From assembly GCA_900545585.1 (NCBI GenBank), contig UQZR01000007.1, positions 25,198 to 89,197 of the forward strand: a stretch of 64,000 bases of DNA, in the 5' to 3' direction. Each line of letters opens with the position of its first letter. Position 1 is the stretch's first letter. The notes below the pieces were generated by a model. It saw nothing but the letters and a program-made list of their open reading frames with translations, had not been told where the DNA came from and did not search any database. Of this stretch, positions 23,039 to 30,486 are shown in pieces. The DNA is from an uncultured Eubacteriales bacterium (GTDB lineage Bacteria; Bacillota; Clostridia; Oscillospirales; Oscillospiraceae). A program made the translations under genes and the position numbers.

Positions 23039-24547
23039 TCACTTCAGCGCCAGCTTGGCAGCGCGCTTCTTGCCGTACACGCAGCAACCCACCACATAGG
23101 CGGCGGCGCACACCACACCGATGATGTAGGACGGCGTCCAGGGGATGTTGAAGCCGATGTGGGCGTTGGCGATGTAGGTCACGCAGATGAAGGCGTAGAA
23201 GCAGCCGGGGATCATGGGGATCCAAGCCCACTTACCCTTGCCGTTCTCAAACATCCACGCGGTGATGCACAGGAAGGCAAACAGGGACAGCGTCTGGTTG
23301 GCCCATGCGAAGTAACGCCACAGGATCATGAAGCCGTCGTTGTTGACCTTGGCGAACACGAGGATGGCGATGACCAGTGCGAAGATGGGCAAAGCCAGCT
23401 TGATGCGCTTGCCGTTGGTGGACTGGTCGATGTGCAGCGTCTCGGACAGGCTCAGACGCAGAGCGCGCAGTGCCGTATCACCGGAGGTGATGGGCAGCAC
23501 GATCACGCCGATCAGGGCGATGATGCCGCCGACATGGCCCAGCAGGTACTTGCAGACGACGCCCACGGTGCCGGTAGCCAGCGCAGCCTTGGGCTCCTGC
23601 AGAGCCAGATTGTACACGCCCATAGCACCGGCAGCCCAGACCATGGCGATGAAGCCCTCCAGCACCATCATGTTGTAGAAGGTGTTGCGGCCCTGACGCT
23701 CGCTCTTCATGGTACGGGAGATGATAGCGGTCTGGGTGGAGTGGAAGCCGGACAGAATGCCGCAGGCCACGGTCACGAAGAAGATGGGCAGGAAGTGACC
23801 GTTGGCGAAGTAGTCCGCGTAGGTGAAGGTACCCACGGTGCCGTCAGCACCGGTGAGGCTCAGCACGGGAGCAGCCCAGCTGTCCCAGATGTTCATCAGG
23901 GGCATACCGGTGACGAAGATGCCGATGAAGATACCGATGGCGGAGAACAGCAGGATACCGCCGAAGATGGGGTAGATCTTGCCGATGATGGCGTCGATGG
24001 GGAACACGGTGGCGATCAGATAGTACAGGAAGATGACACCGTAGATGACCCACGTGGAAACAGAGGTGGCCTTGCCGTCAAAGCCGAACACCTGCGTGGC
24101 GGCGATGTCGCCGGGGGTGTAGATGAACACGGCGCCCACCAGCAGCAGCAGTACGCACACGAACACGTTGTAGAACTTATAGATACCCTTGGTGGAGTAG
24201 CGGCGGATCATCTCGGGCATCTGGGTGCCGCCGTCGCGCAGGCAGATCATGCCGGAGAAATAGTCGTGCATGGCGCCGCCGATGACGTTGCCGATGGGGA
24301 TGGTCAAAAACGCGATGGGCCCAAACAGGATGCCCTGGATCGGTCCGAGGATGGGGCCGGTGCCAGCGATGTTCAGCAGGTTGATAAGGCTGTTCTTCCA
24401 GCCGCGCATGGGCACGTAGTCCACGCCGTCCTGTTTGGTGTACGCCGGAGTCTTTCTGTCATCCGGTCCGAAAACCTTTTCGCAGAAGCGGCCGTACAGG
24501 GCCGCGCCGCCCAGCAGGATGACAAGACCAATGATAAATGTTGTCAC
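23039..24547 (-). CDS. cstA: Carbon starvation CstA family peptide/pyruvate transporter
   Basis: 502 residues from a GTG at 24547 with AGGAG nine bases upstream; the longer frame has no site. About fourteen membrane segments are present. Family landmarks include NLLNIAGTGPILGPIQGILF, GGAMHDYFSGMICLRDGG, ACGILSGFHSTQTAIISRTM, LPITSGDTALRALRLSLSE and FAWANQTLSLFAFLCITAWM. CstA-family proteins import peptides or pyruvate during nutrient limitation. This is the shorter form typical of Firmicutes. It is a single-gene unit ending at the shared terminator. Confidence 0.94.
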   Translation of the reverse strand: MTTFIIGLVILLGGAALYGRFCEKVFGPDDRKTPAYTKQDGVDYVPMRGWKNSLINLLNIAGTGPILGPIQGILFGPIAFLTIPIGNVIGGAMHDYFSGMICLRDGGTQMPEMIRRYSTKGIYKFYNVFVCVLLLLVGAVFIYTPGDIAATQVFGFDGKATSVSTWVIYGVIFLYYLIATVFPIDAIIGKIYPIFGGILLFSAIGIFIGIFVTGMPLMNIWDSWAAPVLSLTGADGTVGTFTYADYFANGHFLPIFFVTVACGILSGFHSTQTAIISRTMKSERQGRNTFYNMMVLEGFIAMVWAAGAMGVYNLALQEPKAALATGTVGVVCKYLLGHVGGIIALIGVIVLPITSGDTALRALRLSLSETLHIDQSTNGKRIKLALPIFALVIAILVFAKVNNDGFMILWRYFAWANQTLSLFAFLCITAWMFENGKGKWAWIPMIPGCFYAFICVTYIANAHIGFNIPWTPSYIIGVVCAAAYVVGCCVYGKKRAAKLALK

Positions 24548-24892
24548 AAAAACACACTCCTTTACGAGATTTCCTTTCGACATCCGGATTGTCGAAACTT
24601 GATGTTCATATGGTAACACTATCTTCATAAAATTGGCGCTAATAAACGTTCTAAAAAGTACAGATTTCGTTAACGCCGCATACAGACCCGTTAAAAATCG
24701 CCATTTTTCAGCAAACATAGTGCTTTGCGCCGAAAACGTTTCCGAGAATGAAAGAAGTGGAAAAGCAGAATATTCCTATTTTGTTCCCGCGCTATGGCAT
24801 CTCCTGCTCTCACCACCCCCGACGCCTATCGCGCACCTCGTTCTATCGACGGCTGATCTCGCTTTTTTCGTCCCGCACCCCGTCCGCATTTT

Positions 24893-24935
24893 CCGGCGCA
24901 CCCAGATAGACGCACCCCGTAGGGGCCGGCGTCCC
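24893..24935. repeat. 43-base direct repeat, copy 1
   Basis: Identical over 43 bases to 25378-25420. It contains the small palindrome CCCCGTAGGGG and is bounded by CCGGCG and CGCCGG-type ends, so it can fold on itself like a REP element. Confidence 0.85.
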
Positions 24936-25377
24936 GATTTATGTTCGAAAAGGAACACTGCTGCGGTGCCCGAAATTTCTGCGCTGCCTGACGGCGGGCG
25001 CTTGAAATTTTGACCGCGGCCACTCGCTCACCTCGCTGTATCCGCCACCGGCGGCGCTTGGATCGCTCCCTCCGGCGGGAATATTCCGCGCTCCCGGGCG
25101 CGGGTCACTTTTGGCCGCAGCGGCCCGACAACCTTTTTCTCTATGCCGCCGGCGGCCATATTTCTTTCAACAGCGAAAGAAATATGGAAAAGAACGCCGC
25201 CAAAAACCAACGGTTTTTGGATTTCCCTTGTCCGATTCCAACCACGGTACAAAAAGGTTCCGCATCGAATCGCTTGTACCCCCATCCCCGCTGCCGCTCC
25301 CACGCACCGCGCGGAGACGCGCCGGTCTGTTATCGTGCAGCGGGACTGTTGCGTCCATATCGGCGGTTTCCCGAATA

Positions 25378-25420
25378 CCGGCGCACCCAGATAGACGCAC
25401 CCCGTAGGGGCCGGCGTCCC
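25378..25420. repeat. 43-base direct repeat, copy 2
   Basis: Exact copy of 24893-24935 in the same orientation, 485 bases downstream. The flanking sequences differ, so the repeat unit itself is what is conserved. Confidence 0.85.
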
Positions 25421-25499
25421 CGACGGCCCGCTCATGTTTCCGCCATGTCCCCAGCGGGGAGAGTTCCGCGCTGCGCAGGCGCGTTCCCCGCACCCCGGT

Positions 25500-25536
25500 A
25501 AAAAGGAGGACCACCCGCAGGGTGGTCCTCCTTTTT
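25500..25536. terminator. Terminator of the cysteine desulfidase operon
   Basis: Perfect pairing of 25501-25516 with 25520-25535 around GCA, with A and T runs at the ends. It follows the minus-strand stop at 25564 and can work in both directions. Confidence 0.85.
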
Positions 25537-25563
25537 ATGCTTTCTGCCGCCGCGCGGCGTTCC

Positions 25564-26832
25564 TCACTCCGTCATGATCTTCAGGATCACGCGGTCCGTC
25601 TCCCGCATACCCTCCGTGGCCAGCACACCCACGTGGCGGATGGTGTCCTCCACATCGTCGCCCACGATGCCGTCGCCGGAGCGGAAGTTGTCGCCGTTGC
25701 GGTACATGTTGTAGCCCAGAATGCCGCAGTCTACGCCCATGGCGATCTTGCTGGCGCAGCTGGCCTTGGCCCCATCGCAGATGCAGCCGGAGATCATGGC
25801 CACGGCGTTCTCCAGCGTGTGGCAGATGCCCTCATAGTCCGCGCCCCGCAGCCATGCGATGCCGCAGCCCGCGCCCACACCGGCAGACACCGCGCCGCAG
25901 TAGGCGCTGAGCCGTCCGATGCCGGTTTTCTGGTGGATGGTGATGAGGTCGCTGAGGCACACGGCCCGCAGGATCTTTTCCTCGTCGGCCCCCATCAGCT
26001 GCCCGTATTTCCACACGGGTACGGAGGCGGTGATGCCCTGGTTGCCGGAGCCGGACACGATGACCACCGGCATCTCACAGCCGTTCATGCGGGCGTCGGA
26101 GCCTGCGGCGGCCCAGGCCCGTGCCTGGGTGGCCCAGTCCGTCCCGCCCTGCAGCAGGGTGGAGCCGATATTAGCGCCCCAGCTGTTTCGAAGCCCCTCG
26201 GCGGCGATGGCGGTGTTCTTCTCGATCTGCCGCCCCACCGTGGGCCGTATCACGTCTATGGGTATGGTTTCAGCGAATGTGATGATGTCTTTGACGTTCA
26301 GCACGGACTTGTCCTGGAGATGATCCTCGGCGTTGCCGTTCACCGGCAGCTCCTTCAGGACCTGCCCGTCCCGTGCCATGTAAATAATATTGGTGTGATT
26401 ATTGGCCACGCGGACGCAGGCGCTGTGCCCGCCCAGCGAGCCCGTCAGCTTGATGTCCAGCAGGCAGGGCGTTTCAGGGCAGGTGATCTCCATGGGCGTC
26501 CGGTCCAGATAGTCCTGGATGGCCGCCGTGTCCTCCTCCGTCACGTTGGCGATGACCTGAAGCTCCGCGTCGGCGTCGCCTGCCACTATGCCCACGGCGA
26601 TGGCGGCGTCGATGCCGCGGCGGCCCGCCGTATTGGGGACCACCACGGATTTCACGTTTTTCAGGATGTTTCCGCTGACCTCGGCCAGCACTTTTTCCGG
26701 TTTTCCGCCCAACACCTCGCGCAGTTTTGCGGCACAGTACGCGACGGCGATGGGCTCTGTACACCCGGTAGCCAGCAGGAGCTCCTCCCGCAGGATCGCC
26801 GTGTAGGCGGCGATCTTAGAGTCGTTCAACAT
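25564..26832 (-). CDS. L-cysteine desulfidase / L-serine dehydratase alpha-like family protein (UPF0597)
   Basis: 422 residues from MLNDSKIAAYTAILREELLL, with AAGGAGA eight bases upstream. The family signature LLLATGCTEPIAVAYCAAKL comes early, and the C-terminal part has SGSGNQGITASVPVW, LSAYCGAVSAGVGAGCGIAW and SGCICDGAKASCASKIAMG. The cysteines in these segments are the expected ligands of the [4Fe-4S] cluster. Characterised members break L-cysteine into pyruvate, ammonia and sulfide; YhaM-type homologues may act on cysteine or serine. It is the second gene after the dCMP deaminase and lies near cysE, so cysteine supply and breakdown are neighbours here. Confidence 0.9.
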   Translation of the reverse strand: MLNDSKIAAYTAILREELLLATGCTEPIAVAYCAAKLREVLGGKPEKVLAEVSGNILKNVKSVVVPNTAGRRGIDAAIAVGIVAGDADAELQVIANVTEEDTAAIQDYLDRTPMEITCPETPCLLDIKLTGSLGGHSACVRVANNHTNIIYMARDGQVLKELPVNGNAEDHLQDKSVLNVKDIITFAETIPIDVIRPTVGRQIEKNTAIAAEGLRNSWGANIGSTLLQGGTDWATQARAWAAAGSDARMNGCEMPVVIVSGSGNQGITASVPVWKYGQLMGADEEKILRAVCLSDLITIHQKTGIGRLSAYCGAVSAGVGAGCGIAWLRGADYEGICHTLENAVAMISGCICDGAKASCASKIAMGVDCGILGYNMYRNGDNFRSGDGIVGDDVEDTIRHVGVLATEGMRETDRVILKIMTE

Positions 26833-26954
26833 CACACATTCTCCTTTTTCAGTTGTATTTTGCCGCCGGAGCGCAGACGCTTCCGCGCCGCGCACTGGCG
26901 CGATCAGGCCAGGCGGCACTTGCGCCGCAGGCCGGATGTACGGCTTTTCGCGCC

Positions 26955-27434
26955 CTACAAGGCGGGCACGTCGTCCTCCTGCCGGACCCAGTCCGTCACG
27001 TCCACTACCTGGAACTCCGCCTCCGTCCGGCGGATGATGACGCGGCTGATGCCGGCGTTGATGACCTGACGGCGGCACATGGCGCAGCTGGTGGCGTCTC
27101 CCAGCAGCGCGCCGGTCCGGGCATCGCGGCCCACCAGGTACAGGGTGCTGCCCACCATGTCCCGCCGACTGGCGGAGATGATGGCATTGGCCTCGGCGTG
27201 GACGCTGCGGCACAGCTCGTACCGCTGACCTCTGGGCACCTGCATGGCTTCGCGGGTGCAGAAGCCCATGTCCACGCAGTTCCGGCGGCCCCGCGGCGCG
27301 CCGTTGTAGCCCGTGGAGATGATCTCATCGTTCTTGACGATGATGGCACCGTACACCCGCCGGAGACAGGTGGCCCGCTCCAGTACCGTTTCGGCGATGT
27401 CCAGATAGTAGTTTTCCTTACTGATGCGTTCCAT
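26955..27434 (-). CDS. dCMP deaminase family protein
   Basis: 159 residues. The cytidine deaminase-like zinc site is present: HAEAN (His79, Glu81) and the later CAMC pair (Cys117, Cys120), here SCAMC instead of the usual PCxxC. Other landmarks are TGYNGAPRG and STLYLVGRDARTG. Such enzymes convert dCMP to dUMP for thymidylate synthesis; some ComEB-type members have other substrates. The Pro-to-Ser change beside the zinc cysteine is a small oddity. It is transcribed first, ahead of the cysteine desulfidase gene. Confidence 0.9.
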   Translation of the reverse strand: MERISKENYYLDIAETVLERATCLRRVYGAIIVKNDEIISTGYNGAPRGRRNCVDMGFCTREAMQVPRGQRYELCRSVHAEANAIISASRRDMVGSTLYLVGRDARTGALLGDATSCAMCRRQVINAGISRVIIRRTEAEFQVVDVTDWVRQEDDVPAL

Positions 27435-27464
27435 ACAAGCGCCTCCTCACATGCTTCTGTACAC

Positions 27465-27494
27465 ATTATAATACAGATACGGCGGCGAAGGCAA
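27465..27494 (-). promoter_or_regulatory. Promoter of the deaminase-desulfidase operon
   Basis: On the minus strand TTGCCT (27489-27494) and TATAAT (27465-27470) with an 18-base spacer, 31 bases before the deaminase start. Confidence 0.65.
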
Positions 27495-27635
27495 GAAACG
27501 TGTGTCCGCCGGCGCTCCGCGAAGTACACAAAAATTCGGCAGCAGATTTGCCGAAATGGACAGAAAACCGGCGGGCACCGCCCGCAAAAGGGCCGCGTCC
27601 GCCGGTGATTTCCTCATGAATTCCGGATGAGGCGT

Positions 27636-27660
27636 ATCAGGAAGTAAAATACTTCCTGAT
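27636..27660. terminator. Palindromic hairpin after cysE
   Basis: ATCAGGAAGTA pairs perfectly with TACTTCCTGAT around AAA. It lies 49 bases beyond the cysE stop but lacks a T run, so it may be a processing or protein-binding site rather than a terminator. Confidence 0.45.
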
Positions 27661-27708
27661 GGAAATTATTTATGCAAGAAAAAGCGTGGAAAATGAATAG
27701 TTATACCC

Positions 27709-28563
27709 TCAGGCGTTCTTGAAAACCATCTCCGGCGCATGGATGACCACGTGGGTGTTGTCGGCCACGGAGCTGGTGAGGAAGGCGTTGCCCCCCACCA
27801 CGGTGTGCTCGCCGATGACGGTCTGACCGCCCAGAATAGACGCGCCGGAGTAGATGGTCACGTCGTCGCAGACGGTGGGGTGCCGCTTGCCCGGCAGGCT
27901 GGCGTGGCCCGCCCGAGGCGACAGCGCGCCCAGCGTCACGCCCTGGTACAGCTTGACGTGGCTGCCGATGACGGAGGTCTCGCCGATGACGATGCCGGTG
28001 CCGTGGTCAATGAAGAACCAGGGACCGATCTGAGCGCCGGGGTGGATGTCGATGCCGGTGCGGCTGTGGGCGTACTCCGACATGATCCGCGGGATCATGG
28101 GCACGTGGCGCAGGTACAGCTCGTGAGCGATGCGATAGACGAAGATGGCGAACAGGCCGGGGTAGGCAAAGATGATCTCCTCCTTGTTGGCGGCGGCGGG
28201 GTCGCCGTCGAAGGTGGCCTCGATGTCCGTCAGCAGCATCTGCTGGATGCGGGGCAGCTCCGCCATGATGGACTCGGTGATCTGGGCGGCCTGAGCCATC
28301 TCGCCGTCCGGCAGAGCCAGGGCGATCTGAGCCGTCATCCCCGTTTCGATGCGCTCCAGCAGCAGCGCGGCATAGTTCTCTGCCGGAAGGGCCATCAGCT
28401 GCGGGTCCCCGAAATAGGCGGGGAAGAACAGCCGCCGCAGCTCCTTGAGCAGGGCGATGATGGCGCTGCGGTCCGGCAGACGCAGCTTTTTCCCGTACAT
28501 AGGTATGGCCGCATTTTCCATGGTCGTTGCCATGGCGCGTGCAATTTCTGCGGTATTGCTCAT
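27709..28563 (-). CDS. cysE: Serine O-acetyltransferase
   Basis: 284 residues from the ATG at 28563, preceded by GGAGGG. The N-terminal helical domain is followed by the left-handed beta-helix with hexapeptide repeats: GIDIHPGAQIGPWFFIDHGT, GIVIGETSVIGSHVKLYQGV, TLGALSPRAG and CDDVTIYSGASILGGQTVIG. It activates serine to O-acetylserine, the first committed step of cysteine synthesis. It is longer at the N terminus than short CysE forms and resembles EpsC-type enzymes. Expression is very likely controlled by the Cys-rich leader peptide and terminator directly upstream. Confidence 0.95.
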   Translation of the reverse strand: MSNTAEIARAMATTMENAAIPMYGKKLRLPDRSAIIALLKELRRLFFPAYFGDPQLMALPAENYAALLLERIETGMTAQIALALPDGEMAQAAQITESIMAELPRIQQMLLTDIEATFDGDPAAANKEEIIFAYPGLFAIFVYRIAHELYLRHVPMIPRIMSEYAHSRTGIDIHPGAQIGPWFFIDHGTGIVIGETSVIGSHVKLYQGVTLGALSPRAGHASLPGKRHPTVCDDVTIYSGASILGGQTVIGEHTVVGGNAFLTSSVADNTHVVIHAPEMVFKNA

Positions 28564-28580
28564 GTTGAACCCTCCAAAAT

Positions 28581-28622
28581 AAAAAAGGACGGTGGGAGAT
28601 GTCACACATCTCCCACCGTCCT
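28581..28622 (-). terminator. Attenuator terminator in the cysE leader
   Basis: On the minus strand a 16-base stem (28606-28621 with 28587-28602) around a 3-base loop is followed by six T, 18 bases before the cysE ATG. A competing pairing exists: CACCGT (28631-28636) with ACGGTG (28614-28619) uses the first arm and would act as antiterminator. It lies downstream of the Cys-rich leader ORF, as in classical amino-acid attenuators. Confidence 0.85.
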
Positions 28623-28656
28623 CAAAGAATACGGTGTGGCCGCGGCAGGAGCCGCG

Positions 28657-28758
28657 TTACTCGGCAGAGATCGTATGACGGAAATGGGCGCAGCAGACCA
28701 GGCCCGCACAGCAGGCGGGCAGACAACAGGTACAGTTGGTCTGGATGCGAACGGTCAT
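28657..28758 (-). CDS. Cys-rich leader peptide of cysE
   Basis: A 33-residue ORF on the minus strand, ATG at 28758 with AAGGAGAA just upstream. The peptide begins MTVRIQTNCTCC and continues LPACCAGLVCCAHF, giving seven Cys codons within 15 residues. It ends 94 bases before the cysE start, with a small CGCGGC/GCCGCG hairpin overlapping the stop and the antiterminator/terminator pair behind it. Ribosome stalling at these codons when charged tRNA-Cys is scarce should favour the antiterminator and let cysE be transcribed. This is inferred from layout; no such leader is known to me for this gene in this group. Confidence 0.8.
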   Translation of the reverse strand: MTVRIQTNCTCCLPACCAGLVCCAHFRHTISAE

Positions 28759-28827
28759 ACGCTTCTCCTTCGGCACTTCCCGCGGACGCACAGAGCCTCG
28801 CCCTGACGGCATCCACGCTTTCGTATT

Positions 28828-28856
28828 ATTATACGTGACCATTCACGACGCGTCTA
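28828..28856 (-). promoter_or_regulatory. Promoter of the cysE leader transcript
   Basis: On the minus strand TAGACG (28851-28856) and a perfect TATAAT (28828-28833) with a 17-base spacer, giving a leader of roughly 260 bases. Confidence 0.6.
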
Positions 28857-28914
28857 TGTGCGGTATCGACAAAAACAGCGAAAAATAGGGGGAGAATGCT
28901 GTGACTATGCCCAA

Positions 28915-28943
28915 TTGACTTTTGCGCCTTAAAGTCCTAAAAT
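28915..28943 (+). promoter_or_regulatory. Promoter of the transporter/amidohydrolase operon
   Basis: TTGACT (28915-28920) and TAAAAT (28938-28943) with a 17-base spacer. It is divergent from the cysE promoter, 60 bases away, so the two control regions are adjacent. Confidence 0.75.
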
Positions 28944-28991
28944 CAGCACAATGAGTAGTGCCGGTCCAGTGCCGGCGGAAAGGAGACAGCC

Positions 28992-29147
28992 ATGACCCGT
29001 CACATGATGCAGCAGGATATGGTCCGCAGCGACATGGGCAAGCTCCAGGCCGCCTCCTATAACTATGCCGGTAACAGCTCCTGCTATCGGGGCTACTTTT
29101 GGTGCGCCTATTATTACGGCGACCAGAATGGATACCGGCTGAAATGA
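28992..29147 (+). CDS. Small aromatic-rich ORF, probable leader peptide
   Basis: 51 residues, ATG preceded by AAAGGAGA. The second half is packed with aromatic residues (ASYNYAGNSSCYRGYFWCAY then YYGDQNGYRLK): eight Tyr plus Phe and Trp. It lies between a promoter and a terminator in front of the transporter gene, the same arrangement as the cysE leader on the other strand. It could be an attenuating leader sensitive to aromatic aminoacyl-tRNA, or simply a small protein of unknown function. Confidence 0.6.
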   Translation: MTRHMMQQDMVRSDMGKLQAASYNYAGNSSCYRGYFWCAYYYGDQNGYRLK

Positions 29148-29180
29148 CATACGTGGTTCGATCTCCTCACAAGGGTCGAT

Positions 29181-29219
29181 AAGCGGCTTCGTCGTTCAGG
29201 CGGGGCCGCTTTCTTTATT
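29181..29219 (+). terminator. Terminator between the leader ORF and the transporter gene
   Basis: AAGCGGC (29181-29187) pairs with GCCGCTT, the stem is extended by TTCGTC/GGCGGG wobble pairs around GTTCA, and TCTTTATT follows. Because it stands 50 bases before the transporter start it must be read through or regulated. Confidence 0.75.
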
Positions 29220-29271
29220 GGCAGAGTTTAGAGATAAACGGAAATCACAAACGGAAAAGGAGAAAATCAAA

Positions 29272-30453
29272 ATGAATGCGATCTTAGCTGCGGCGGTCAT
29301 CTTTGTGGTGTTCGCCATCGGAGACATGATCTCCGCCAAAACAAAAGCCATTGTATCCATGCTGCTGGTAGCGTCCGTGGTGTTCCTGGCCGGCTTCTGG
29401 ACAGGCATCTTCCCCACCACCATGTTTGCCGACTCCACGCTGCTGAGCATGGCCGGCCTGCTGGTGACCATGCTGCTGGTACACCTGGGCACCACCATCA
29501 AGCTCCGTGACTTCGGCGCACAGTGGCGCACCGTCATCATTGCCGCCGTGGCCTGCATCGCCATCTCCGCCGCGGTATTCTTCCTGGGCCAGCTGATCGT
29601 TGACCGCGGCTTCGCGCTGGTGGGCGCTCCCATTCTGTCCGGCGGCGTGGTGGCCACGCTGACCATGCAGGACATGGCCAACAAGGCAAACCTCCCCGAT
29701 CTGGCGGTATTTGCCACGCTGGTCATGTGCGCTCAGGGCTTCGTGGGTTACCCCGTGGCCTCCCTGTGCCTCAAGAGCGAGGCCAAGCGCATCAAGGCGC
29801 AGATCGACGCCGGTGAACTGCAGGTAGACACCGCCGCCGGCGCCGTGCAGGCTGCTGCTGCGGGCCGCAAGAAGCTGATCCCCGCGCTGCCCGACAAGTA
29901 CAACACCCCCAACGCCATCATCGCCAAGGTCATTCTGGTGGCGCTGCTGTCCGTGTGGGTGTCCAGCCTGTTCCACGACGCCATCAACAAGCTGGTGTGG
30001 TGCCTGATCTTCGGCGTGCTGTGCAAGGAGCTGGGCTTCCTGGATGAGGACGCGCTGGGCAAGGCCCACGCCACCGGCATCGTGATGCCCATCATCACCC
30101 TGTCCATCTTCACCAATCTGGCCTCCGCCACCCCTGAGATGGTGGGCGGCATGGTGGTGCCTCTGCTGGTGTGCGTAGTCATCGGCACCATCGCCTTCTC
30201 CGTCGTGTCTATTCTGGTGGGCAAGATCTTCGGTTACAGCTGGCAGATGTCCATGGCCATCGGCAGCTCCTGCCTGTTCGGCTTCCCGGGAACCGTCATC
30301 ATCTCCAACGAGGTGTCCGAGTCCACCGGCGCCAACGCCGAGGAGCGGGCTGCCATCAACGCCCAGATCATGCCCAAGATGCTGGTGGCCGGTATGGTCA
30401 CCGTATCCATCACCTCCGTGCTGGTGGCCGGCGTGATGAGCGGCTGGCTGTAA
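29272..30453 (+). CDS. Integral membrane transporter, GltS-like
   Basis: 393 residues; AGGAG precedes the ATG. About eleven hydrophobic segments are seen, beginning MNAILAAAVIFVVFAIGDMI. A possible re-entrant region reads VGAPILSGGVVATLTMQDMA in the first half, and the second half has a related glycine-rich segment (MAIGSSCLFGFPGTVIISNE). The layout recalls sodium/glutamate symporters, but I cannot fix the family. The next gene encodes an M20 amidohydrolase, so the substrate is probably an N-acyl or dipeptide-like compound that is cut after uptake. Confidence 0.7.
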   Translation: MNAILAAAVIFVVFAIGDMISAKTKAIVSMLLVASVVFLAGFWTGIFPTTMFADSTLLSMAGLLVTMLLVHLGTTIKLRDFGAQWRTVIIAAVACIAISAAVFFLGQLIVDRGFALVGAPILSGGVVATLTMQDMANKANLPDLAVFATLVMCAQGFVGYPVASLCLKSEAKRIKAQIDAGELQVDTAAGAVQAAAAGRKKLIPALPDKYNTPNAIIAKVILVALLSVWVSSLFHDAINKLVWCLIFGVLCKELGFLDEDALGKAHATGIVMPIITLSIFTNLASATPEMVGGMVVPLLVCVVIGTIAFSVVSILVGKIFGYSWQMSMAIGSSCLFGFPGTVIISNEVSESTGANAEERAAINAQIMPKMLVAGMVTVSITSVLVAGVMSGWL

Positions 30454-30486
30454 GCTAAGCGGATATTCAGAAGTGAGGTAGTGAAA

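Larger units (their letters stand above)
24548..25499. repeat. One-kilobase intergenic region filled with repeat sequence
   Basis: No supported gene. Open frames here are short, overlap in all six frames and show no ribosome sites or conserved motifs. The region contains two identical 43-base repeats (24893-24935 and 25378-25420) and neighbouring GC-rich, loosely related sequence. It looks like a cluster of intergenic repeat units between cstA and the cysteine desulfidase operon. Confidence 0.6.

Noticed and set aside
24633..25514. Several ORFs of 60-163 codons in the repeat region
   Set aside because: They overlap in many frames and strands, lack ribosome sites and follow the repeat units, so they are chance frames in GC-rich DNA.
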